A stretch of 10,967 nt of DNA, taken from positions 1 through 10,967 of the forward strand of contig JANXSA010000238.1 in the NCBI GenBank assembly GCA_025352915.1, given 5' to 3'. The notes under the pieces were generated by a model. It did not search any database and was not told the origin of the DNA. It saw nothing but the letters and a program-made list of their open reading frames with translations. This document shows positions 5,734 to 10,967 of this stretch, piece by piece. The position numbers and the translations under genes were made by a program. Position 1 is the stretch's first letter. The number at the start of each line of letters is the position of its first letter. The DNA comes from Rhodospirillales bacterium. GTDB lineage: Bacteria; Pseudomonadota; Alphaproteobacteria; Acetobacterales; Acetobacteraceae.

Positions 5734-6935
5734 GCGGCAAGCCTCCATTTGTCCATGGCGCGCAGGTCTGGCGGCGCGGAAAGCGAGGCGACCAGGGCAC
5801 GCAGGCTGGCGAGATTATGCACGGTGCGGAACTCGTCGACATGCGGCAGCATCGCGCGGATGCCCTGTGATTTCGGCTCGAACCCGTCCCAGCGCAAGAG
5901 CGGGTTGAGCCAGACCAGCCGCGCGCAGGATTTGTGCAGCCGCTCCATGTTCTCCGCCAGCCCGGCCGCGCCGTCGCGGTCCAGCCCGTCGGTGACCAGC
6001 AGCACCATGGCGCCCTGGCCGAGCACCCGGCGCGACCATTGCCGGTTGAAGGCCGCCAGGGTTTCACCGATCCGCGTCCCGCCGGACCAGTCGGGCACAA
6101 TTCGGGACACCATCTGAAACGCCATTTCGGGATCGCGATGGCGCAACTGGCGCGAAATGTTGGACAGGCGGGTGCCAAACAGGAAGGTGTGGACGCGGTC
6201 GCGGTCATTGGCGACGGCATGGAGGAAATGCAATAAGATCTGGGCGTAACGGGACATGCTGCCGCTGATGTCGCAGAGCACGACCAGCGGCGGTGGTCGC
6301 GTTACCCGGCGCGTCCGGGCAATCGAGAAAATCTCGCCGCCGGTGCGCAACGACGCGCGGATCGTCGCACGCAGATCGAATGTCGGCCCTGTCGGGTCGG
6401 GCCGGCGCCGCCGCGTGCGCTTGGCATCCAGCGGCAAATGCAGCTTGGCGACCTCGCGCTTGGCGTTGGCGATCTCCGCCGCACTCATCGCCTCGAAGTC
6501 CATCTCCTGGAGTTTTTCATGCGCGGAAACGGTCAGGACCGCGTCGATCTCATCCTGCGCCTCCTCCGGCGGTGTCGGCTTTTCCTTCTGCGCCGCCATC
6601 GCCTCGGCCAAGCGGCGCGCGCCCGGCGGTGCCTTCTCCGGCGGCGGCTTCGGCCCGGACAGCTTGTCCAGCGCCTCCAGCACCTCATTGTTGTCGGATG
6701 CGCGCCAATACAGCTTGAACGCCTGGTCGAAGATGTCCTGGTGCTCGTGGCGATGCACCATGGTGGCGCGCAACGCGACCTGGACCTGCGCCCGCCGGCC
6801 GATCTCGATGCAAGTCATCGCCTGCTGCGCCGCCAGCATATCGGCCGGGCCGATCGGCAGGCCGGCGCGGCGGAGGAGGCGGGCGAAATTGAGGATATTG
6901 AGGCTCAGCAAGCCCTTGGCGCCGACTTCAACCAT
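5730..6935 (-). CDS. coxE: CoxE-like VWA domain protein
   Basis: A 401-residue protein of the CoxE family, which pairs with the MoxR AAA+ ATPase CoxD in maturation of the CO dehydrogenase active site; in Oligotropha, CoxE is implicated in steps after CoxD. The N-terminal half has a helical segment (SLNILNFARLLRRAGLPIGPADMLAA, 11-36) and a charged, proline-rich linker at about 93-135. The basic patch KRTRRRRPDP (172-181) precedes the C-terminal von Willebrand A domain. The MIDAS metal site is complete: D222-I-S224-G-S226, T287 in SGGTRIGETL, and D316 in LLVTDGLDRDG. No signal peptide or membrane segment is seen. The start is 50 bases after the coxD stop, with a hairpin repeat between and no good ribosome binding site, so the exact start is less certain than for its neighbours. 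It overlaps the next gene by ATGA. Confidence 0.92.
   Translation of the reverse strand: MVEVGAKGLLSLNILNFARLLRRAGLPIGPADMLAAQQAMTCIEIGRRAQVQVALRATMVHRHEHQDIFDQAFKLYWRASDNNEVLEALDKLSGPKPPPEKAPPGARRLAEAMAAQKEKPTPPEEAQDEIDAVLTVSAHEKLQEMDFEAMSAAEIANAKREVAKLHLPLDAKRTRRRRPDPTGPTFDLRATIRASLRTGGEIFSIARTRRVTRPPPLVVLCDISGSMSRYAQILLHFLHAVANDRDRVHTFLFGTRLSNISRQLRHRDPEMAFQMVSRIVPDWSGGTRIGETLAAFNRQWSRRVLGQGAMVLLVTDGLDRDGAAGLAENMERLHKSCARLVWLNPLLRWDGFEPKSQGIRAMLPHVDEFRTVHNLASLRALVASLSAPPDLRAMDKWRLAA
5742..5746 (-). promoter_or_regulatory. Ribosome binding site selecting the ATG at 5733
   Basis: On the minus strand GGAGG is followed by eight bases and the ATG at 5733. The alternative in-frame ATG at 5748 lies upstream of this element and so cannot use it. 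The site is within the last codons of the coxE-like gene. Confidence 0.65.
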
Positions 6936-6953
6936 GGCTCGGCGCCAGAAGAT

Positions 6954-6997
6954 GTTCTTTTTTGGAAAAAAGAACCAAAAAACTTTTATCCGTTTGC
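6954..6997 (+). repeat. AT-rich hairpin repeat module, copy B (between coxD and coxE)
   Basis: Perfect 10-base arms GTTCTTTTTT (6954-6963) and AAAAAAGAAC (6966-6975) around GG are followed by the tail CAAAAAACTTTTATCC and GTTTGC to 6997. On the cluster's own strand the tail comes first, and it encodes the last codons of coxD (Ala-Asn-Gly-stop): the TAA at 6988-6986 is part of the conserved GGATAAAAG. The hairpin ends 18 bases before the coxE ATG. Its position inside an otherwise overlapping gene series suggests either insertion or a processing, attenuation or stability role. Confidence 0.87.
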
Positions 6998-7885
6998 ATG
7001 GGCCTTGGCTTCGGTGACCAGGCGGGCTGCTTCGGCGCCCTTGATCTTGGCGATATCATCCTGATATTTCAGGAGAACACCCAGGGTCTCGTCGACGGCG
7101 CCCGGGGTCAGTTCGGTCTGATTGAGGTACATCAGCGCGCTCGCCCAATCGATGCTCTCGGCCACGCCGGGCAGCTTGAACAGGTCTTCGCCGCGCAGCT
7201 TCTGCACGAAGGCGACAATCTCGGCCGCCAGCTTCGGCTGCACCAGCGGCGCTTTGCGCGCCAGGATCAACCGTTCCCGTCTTGCGTCGGGGTAGTCGAC
7301 CCAGTGATACAAACAGCGCCGGCGGATGGCGTCGTGCACCTCGCGGGTGCGGTTGGAGGTCAGCACCACCACCGGCTTGGTCTTGGCGTGGATCGTGCCG
7401 TATTCCGGCACGGTGATCTGGAAATCGGCCAGCAACTCCAACAGGAACGCCTCGAACGGCTCGTCGGCGCGGTCCAATTCGTCGATCAACAGCACCGCTG
7501 GCGGCAAATCAGGGTCGATCGCGCTCAACAGAGGCCGCGCGCGCAGGAATTCGCGGGCATAGATATCGGACGACAGCGCCAGCCGGTCGGCCCCGCCGGT
7601 CGCCTCGGCAATGCGGATCGCCATCAACTGCCGCGCATGGTCCCACTCATACGCCGCCGCCGCGAGGTCGAGCCCGTCATAGCATTGCAGCCGCACCAGC
7701 CGGCGATCCAGCCCCGCGGCCAGCACCTTGGCGATCTCGGTCTTGCCGATGCCGGGCTCGCCTTCCAGAAACAGCGGCCGGTCCATCGCCATGGCCAGGT
7801 GCACGGTGGTGGCCAGCGCGGTGTCGGCCACATACCCGCCGGCCTCCAGCAGGGCGGCCGTGTCGGCTACGGTGGCGGGCACCAT
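6986..7885 (-). CDS. coxD: CoxD-like MoxR-family AAA+ ATPase
   Basis: A 299-residue AAA+ ATPase of the MoxR class, matching CoxD in length and motifs. CoxD is an ATP-dependent chaperone needed for sulfuration of the Mo centre in CO dehydrogenase. Walker A is G42-E-P-G-I-G-K48-T; LQCYDGLD (66-73) is a CoxD-type signature; Walker B is VLLIDE (131-136); sensor 1 is LTSN (175-178), followed by arginines in the HDAIRRRC segment (184-191) that may include the arginine finger. The ATG at 7885 shares its A with the coxG stop (TGATG), with AAAGG upstream inside coxG. The C-terminus, ending HANG, and the stop codon are encoded by the repeat copy at 6954-6997, so the original 3' end may have been altered. 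In other genomes CoxD-type ATPases work with the VWA protein encoded next, as here. Confidence 0.94.
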   Translation of the reverse strand: MVPATVADTAALLEAGGYVADTALATTVHLAMAMDRPLFLEGEPGIGKTEIAKVLAAGLDRRLVRLQCYDGLDLAAAAYEWDHARQLMAIRIAEATGGADRLALSSDIYAREFLRARPLLSAIDPDLPPAVLLIDELDRADEPFEAFLLELLADFQITVPEYGTIHAKTKPVVVLTSNRTREVHDAIRRRCLYHWVDYPDARRERLILARKAPLVQPKLAAEIVAFVQKLRGEDLFKLPGVAESIDWASALMYLNQTELTPGAVDETLGVLLKYQDDIAKIKGAEAARLVTEAKAHANG

Positions 7886-8484
7886 CAGAAAAAGCCTTTC
7901 AATAATAACAGCGCCACCGGGATGAACACCGCAATGCCGATCCAGGCGGCAATCGGCAGGCCCCCGGGCTCGCGCGGGATCAGGTCGAGCAGCGAGATGC
8001 CGGGGGCCGGGGCCGCTGGCGCGACAGCCACCGATTCGGCCTCGGCGCTGGCCACCTGGGCGGCAAAACGGTCAAAGAACGCGTCGGCCATCTGCTTGGC
8101 GCTGGCATCGATCAACCGCGCCCCAAGCTGGGCGATCTTGCCGCCGACATTGGCCTTCACCTCGTACGACATGATGGTTTCATTGCCATCGGCCACCAGC
8201 CGCACCACCGCGCCACCCTTGGCAAACCCGGCAACGCCCCCCTGGCCTTCGCCCTCGATGCGATAGCCATTTGGTGGATCGAGGTCCAACAACTGCATTT
8301 TTCCGGCAAACCGCGCCGAAATCGGCCCGATCTTCACCGAAGCCGTGGCCTTCAGCTCGTTCTCGCCCAGCCGCTCCATGGTCTCGCAGCCAGGGATCGA
8401 AATGCGCAGCACCTCGGGATCGTTCAGCGCCGCCCAAACCTTTTCGCGCGGCGCGGAAATTCGCCGCTCGCCGGACATATCCAT
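7885..8484 (-). CDS. coxG: CoxG-like SRPBCC protein with C-terminal membrane anchor
   Basis: A 199-residue member of the CO dehydrogenase subunit G (CoxG) family. CoxG recruits CO dehydrogenase to the inner face of the cytoplasmic membrane. The SRPBCC fold covers roughly residues 1-145: MSGERRISAPREKVWAALND is its opening, ISIPGCETMERLGENELKA (28-46) the hallmark segment, and SYEVKANVGGKIAQLGARLI (106-125) the late strand and helix. A low-complexity Ala/Val/Pro linker (about 145-162) leads to a hydrophobic segment at about 178-197 ending KGFF, a single C-terminal membrane anchor. The ATG at 8484 is chosen because GGAGAA lies eight bases upstream; the frame stays open further upstream across the antiporter gene, but that extension is antisense and not protein-like. 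It is the first gene of the minus-strand cluster, divergent from the antiporter with 51 bases between starts. Confidence 0.92.
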   Translation of the reverse strand: MDMSGERRISAPREKVWAALNDPEVLRISIPGCETMERLGENELKATASVKIGPISARFAGKMQLLDLDPPNGYRIEGEGQGGVAGFAKGGAVVRLVADGNETIMSYEVKANVGGKIAQLGARLIDASAKQMADAFFDRFAAQVASAEAESVAVAPAAPAPGISLLDLIPREPGGLPIAAWIGIAVFIPVALLLLKGFF

Positions 8485-8492
8485 CGGTGCCG

Positions 8493-8498
8493 TTCTCC
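8493..8498 (-). promoter_or_regulatory. Ribosome binding site of the coxG-like gene
   Basis: On the minus strand GGAGAA is followed by eight bases and the ATG at 8484. This fixes the start and excludes the much longer upstream open frame. Confidence 0.6.
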
Positions 8499-8524
8499 GT
8501 TGCGCGCGGCGGAAGTTACTTATA

Positions 8525-8530
8525 GGGGGA
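8525..8530 (+). promoter_or_regulatory. Ribosome binding site of the antiporter-like gene
   Basis: A GGGGGA run about five bases before the ATG at 8536 supports that start over the in-frame TTG at 8500, which would sit inside the opposite gene's leader. The TATAGG overlapping it from 8521 is too close to the start codon to be a useful -10 box. Confidence 0.55.
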
Positions 8531-8535
8531 AGACC

Positions 8536-9954
8536 ATGCAACCAACGCCCGGCATCGGCCGCACGATCCGCATATTGCTGCGCCACGCCGTTCCGACAGG
8601 GGTCGCGCTGCTGATCGCCAATCCCGCCTGGGCGGCCAGCGGCGCGGTGCCGGGCCTCGCCTGGGGGCTGCCCTTCGTCGGCCTGCTGCTGTCCATCGCC
8701 ATCGTGCCGCTGCTGGCGCCGCATTTCTGGCACCGGCGCATGGCCTGGGTGGCGGCCGGCTGGACCTTGGCGCTGCTGGGGCCGCAGGCGCTGTGGTTCG
8801 GGCCGGCTATGGCGGGGCAGACGGCATGGCATGCGATCCTGCTGGAATACCTGCCCTTCACCATCCTGCTGCTCGCGCTGTTCACCGCTGGCGGCGGCAT
8901 CCTGCTGCGCGGCGGACCCTGGGGCACGCCCGGCGGGAACACCCTGTTGCTGGCCATCGGCACCGTGCTGGCTGGGGTGATGGGCACCACCGGCGTATCG
9001 ATGGTGCTGATCCACCCCCTGCTGCGCGCCAACCAGCACCGCCGCCAGAAGGTCCACCTGGTGGTCTTCTTCATACTCATGGTCTCCAACATCGGCGGCG
9101 CCACCACCCCGCTGGGCGACCCGCCGCTCTATATCGGCTTCCTGCTCGGCGTTCCCTTCATCTGGCCGCTGCTCAATCTCAGCGCCAAGATGGCATTCGT
9201 GGCCCTCCCCCTGCTCGCCGCCTTCTGGCTGCTGGACCGCCATTTTGCCAAATCCAACCCGCCGCCAAGCCCCCGCCAACCGCTCCAGATCGACGGCCGC
9301 GCCAACATTGCCCTGCTCGCCCTGGTGGTGGCCGGCGTGTTCGCCCAGGGCATCTGGCAGCCCGGCGCGCTCACCCTGTTCGGCACCGTCATCGGCCTGG
9401 AACGCCTGCTCGCCATGGGCTTCTTCCTCGTCCTCGTCGCCCTCTCGCTCAAACTCACTCCGCGCGCCGTCCGCGAGGCCAACCTCTTCTCCTGGGCCCC
9501 GATGATCGAGGTCGCCGTCCTTTTCCTGGCAATTTTCGTCACCATCGCCCCCGTTCTCGAAATGCTCGCCGCTGGCCCCGCCGGCCCGATGTCCACCCTG
9601 CTCGCCCTGACCGCCGATGCGGCCGGCCAACCGAGCCCTGCCGCCTATTTCTGGCTCACCGGTCTGCTCTCCGCCTTCCTCGACAACGCGCCGACCTACC
9701 TCGTCTTCTTCCAGACCGCCGGCGGCGACCCCGCCCGTCTCACTGGCCCTGACGCGCAAATCCTCCAGGCCATCTCCGCCGGCGCTGTCTTCTTCGGCGC
9801 GCTGACCTATATCGGCAACGCGCCCAACCTCATGGTCCGCAGCATCGCCGCCCATCGCGGGGTGCGAATGCCGGGCTTCTTCGGCTACATGGGGTGGGCG
9901 GCGCTGCTCTTGCTGCCGCTCTTCGCCCTGGTGACAATCGTCTTCTTCCGCTGA
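8536..9954 (+). CDS. Ion transporter superfamily membrane protein (NhaD / CitMHS type sodium:proton antiporter)
   Basis: A 472-residue integral membrane protein with about a dozen hydrophobic segments. It belongs to the ion transporter superfamily that includes NhaD Na+/H+ antiporters, ArsB and citrate transporters (CitMHS). The pseudo-symmetric motifs expected for that fold are visible: TTGVSMVLIHPLL (151-163) with SNIGGATTPLGDPPLYIGFL (184-203) in the first half, and SAFLDNAPTYLVFF (379-392) with TYIGNAPNLM (424-433) in the second. Asp195, Asp383 and nearby Asn and Thr residues are candidate ion-binding positions. Residues 15-34 look like a signal sequence (hydrophobic stretch ending AWAAS) or an extra membrane helix. 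Proteins like this are usually named sodium:proton antiporters, but organic acid transport is possible, especially given methylisocitrate lyase 11 bases downstream. Codons are C-ending (GCC, CTC), in contrast to the genes at 1-2458. Confidence 0.88.
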   Translation: MQPTPGIGRTIRILLRHAVPTGVALLIANPAWAASGAVPGLAWGLPFVGLLLSIAIVPLLAPHFWHRRMAWVAAGWTLALLGPQALWFGPAMAGQTAWHAILLEYLPFTILLLALFTAGGGILLRGGPWGTPGGNTLLLAIGTVLAGVMGTTGVSMVLIHPLLRANQHRRQKVHLVVFFILMVSNIGGATTPLGDPPLYIGFLLGVPFIWPLLNLSAKMAFVALPLLAAFWLLDRHFAKSNPPPSPRQPLQIDGRANIALLALVVAGVFAQGIWQPGALTLFGTVIGLERLLAMGFFLVLVALSLKLTPRAVREANLFSWAPMIEVAVLFLAIFVTIAPVLEMLAAGPAGPMSTLLALTADAAGQPSPAAYFWLTGLLSAFLDNAPTYLVFFQTAGGDPARLTGPDAQILQAISAGAVFFGALTYIGNAPNLMVRSIAAHRGVRMPGFFGYMGWAALLLLPLFALVTIVFFR

Positions 9955-9955
9955 A

Positions 9956-9960
9956 AGAGG
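9956..9960 (+). promoter_or_regulatory. Ribosome binding site of the methylisocitrate lyase gene
   Basis: AGAGG sits five bases before the ATG at 9966 and directly after the antiporter stop (9952-9954). It selects this start over an open frame that continues upstream into the antiporter gene. Confidence 0.6.
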
Positions 9961-9965
9961 CCGCC

Positions 9966-10880
9966 ATGCCCTATCTGATCGCCGACGACCTCCCCACCGA
10001 ACCCGCCGGCATCCGCTTTCGCCGCCTGGTCGAACGCGGCGGCATCGCCCAACTCCCCGGCGCCCATAACGGCATGGCCGCCCTCCAGGCCAAGCGCGCG
10101 GGCTTCGAGGGCCTCTACCTCTCCGGTGCCGCCATGACCGCCTCGATGGGCATCCCCGACCTCGGTATGATCACCGTCGACGAGGTATGTTTCTTCGTCC
10201 GCCAGGTCGCCAGGGCGTCGGGCCTGCCTCTCCTGGTCGACGGCGACACCGGCTATGGCGAGGCGCTCAACGTCATGCACATGGTCCGCAGCTTCGAGGA
10301 TGCCGGCGCCGGCGCGGTCCACATCGAAGACCAGCTGCTGCCAAAAAAATGCGGCCACCTCAACGACAAGAAACTGGCCGACGCCCACGACATGGCCGCC
10401 AAAGTCGCCGCGGCCCGCCGCGCCCGCCGCCACTTGTATGTGATTGCTCGCACGGATGCCGCCGCCAGCGAAGGCATGGACGGTGCCGTCGCCCGCGCCA
10501 AGCTCTACCTCGACGCCGGCGCCGACGCGATCTTCCCCGAGGCGATGACCTCCGCCGAAATGTTCCGCGAATTCGCCAGCCGGGTGAAGGCCCCGCTGCT
10601 GGCCAACATGACCGAATTCGGCCGCACCCCGTTCTTTACCGCCGCCGAGTTCCAGGCCATGGGCTACGCCATGGTGATCTGGCCCGTCAGCTCAATGCGG
10701 GTGGCCAGCAAAGCGCAAGAGGAACTCTACGCCGCCATCGCGCGGGACGGCGGCACCCAGAACATGCTCCCCCGCATGCAAACTCGTGCCGAACTCTACG
10801 ACACCATCGGCCTGCACGAATTCGAAGCCCTCGACGCCTCGATCGTGCAAACCATCATCCCCACGGGAATGCCGCAATAA
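9966..10880 (+). CDS. prpB: Methylisocitrate lyase (isocitrate lyase / PEP mutase superfamily)
   Basis: A 304-residue TIM-barrel lyase. PrpB cleaves 2-methylisocitrate to pyruvate and succinate, the last step of the methylcitrate cycle for propionyl-CoA. The family's length is about 295. Visible motifs are LPGAHNGMAALQAKRAGFEGL (30-50), YLSGAAMTASMGIPD (51-65), the metal-site VDGDTGYGE (91-99, D92 and D94), HIEDQLLPKKCGH (119-131) with catalytic Cys129, IARTDA (160-165) and IFPEAM (189-194, E192). The K-K-C-G-H loop separates it from PEP mutases and oxaloacetate decarboxylases of the same fold. 2,3-dimethylmalate lyase shares this loop and cannot be excluded. It lies 11 bases after the antiporter gene, so the two are probably one operon. 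prpC and prpD/acnD are not in the window, at least up to the right edge. Confidence 0.92.
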   Translation: MPYLIADDLPTEPAGIRFRRLVERGGIAQLPGAHNGMAALQAKRAGFEGLYLSGAAMTASMGIPDLGMITVDEVCFFVRQVARASGLPLLVDGDTGYGEALNVMHMVRSFEDAGAGAVHIEDQLLPKKCGHLNDKKLADAHDMAAKVAAARRARRHLYVIARTDAAASEGMDGAVARAKLYLDAGADAIFPEAMTSAEMFREFASRVKAPLLANMTEFGRTPFFTAAEFQAMGYAMVIWPVSSMRVASKAQEELYAAIARDGGTQNMLPRMQTRAELYDTIGLHEFEALDASIVQTIIPTGMPQ

Positions 10881-10889
10881 CCCACCAAT

Positions 10890-10925
10890 GGATAAAAGTT
10901 TTTGCTTCTTTTTTCAAAAAGAAGC
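10890..10925 (-). repeat. AT-rich hairpin repeat module, copy C1 (stem variant)
   Basis: The tail GGATAAAAGTTTTT (10890-10903) comes first on the plus strand, followed by a perfect hairpin with arms GCTTCTTTTT (10904-10913) and AAAAAGAAGC (10916-10925) around TC. The stem is the C-G variant, as in copy A2. It starts nine bases after the prpB stop, in the same orientation relative to its gene as copy B has to coxD. Confidence 0.86.
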
Positions 10926-10929
10926 GCTT

Positions 10930-10967
10930 GTTCTTTTTTGAAAAAAAGAACCAAAAAACTTTTATCC
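10930..10967 (+). repeat. AT-rich hairpin repeat module, copy C2 (cut by window edge)
   Basis: Arms GTTCTTTTTT (10930-10939) and AAAAAAGAAC (10942-10951) around two bases, then the tail CAAAAAACTTTTATCC to the last base. The GTTTGC end of the tail, if present, lies outside. It is back-to-back with copy C1, four bases apart, with both tails pointing outward. This is the opposite arrangement to the pair at 2467-2584, where the tails point inward. Confidence 0.86.

Noticed and set aside
6962..8266. Long plus-strand open frame antisense to coxD and coxG
   Set aside because: Both opposite genes have complete catalytic and family motifs; this frame's product has no recognisable domain and is explained by high GC content.
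8500..8526. TTGCGC and TATAGG as a possible promoter for the antiporter gene
   Set aside because: The spacing is short and transcription would start within a few bases of the ATG, downstream of the ribosome binding site, so it could not give a normal leader.
8485..9855. Long minus-strand open frame running upstream from coxG across the antiporter gene
   Set aside because: It is antisense to a clear transmembrane protein, its translation is low-complexity and rich in Gly, Glu and Gln, and a ribosome binding site places the coxG start at 8484.

Overview
The window is GC-rich chromosomal DNA with tightly packed genes, many overlapping by 1-11 bases. GC content, gene types and protein style suggest an alphaproteobacterium, most likely Acetobacteraceae (Rhodospirillales). 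That placement is inferred from general resemblance, not from a marker gene. I saw no rRNA, tRNA, CRISPR array, insertion sequence or phage gene, and no gene-free stretch exceeds 300 bases.

Layout. (1) 1-2458, plus strand: the 3' end of an amidase-signature gene cut by the window edge, a SAM-dependent O-methyltransferase almost touching it, and a serine hydrolase of the class C beta-lactamase/family VIII esterase type. (2) 2459-2590: a convergent intergenic region filled by two AT-rich hairpin modules facing each other. (3) 8484-2591, minus strand: a compact accessory cluster for a molybdenum hydroxylase (CO dehydrogenase/xanthine dehydrogenase type), in transcription order coxG-like (membrane-anchored SRPBCC), coxD-like (MoxR AAA+ ATPase), coxE-like (VWA), XdhC N-terminal protein, XdhC C-terminal protein, a molybdopterin-binding/MobA-like nucleotidyltransferase fusion, and a GNAT acetyltransferase. 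Most neighbours overlap at stop and start codons. The exception is coxD-coxE, where a copy of the hairpin repeat sits and supplies coxD's stop codon. (4) 8536-10880, plus strand, divergent from the cox-like cluster: an ion-transporter-superfamily membrane protein (NhaD/CitMHS type) and a methylisocitrate lyase (PrpB), 11 bases apart. (5) 10890-10967: two more hairpin modules, running into the window edge.

How the genes work together. The fusion protein probably makes molybdopterin cytosine dinucleotide (MCD). The XdhC proteins would handle or sulfurate the cofactor, the CoxD/CoxE pair would act as an ATP-driven maturation machine, and CoxG would recruit the finished enzyme to the membrane. 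The large, medium and small catalytic subunits (coxL/M/S or equivalents) are not in the window, so the client enzyme cannot be named. The most unusual non-coding features are the modular hairpin repeat, present at three loci with compensatory stem changes, and an abrupt switch in G/C strand composition near 5,410 that falls inside the cox-like cluster.
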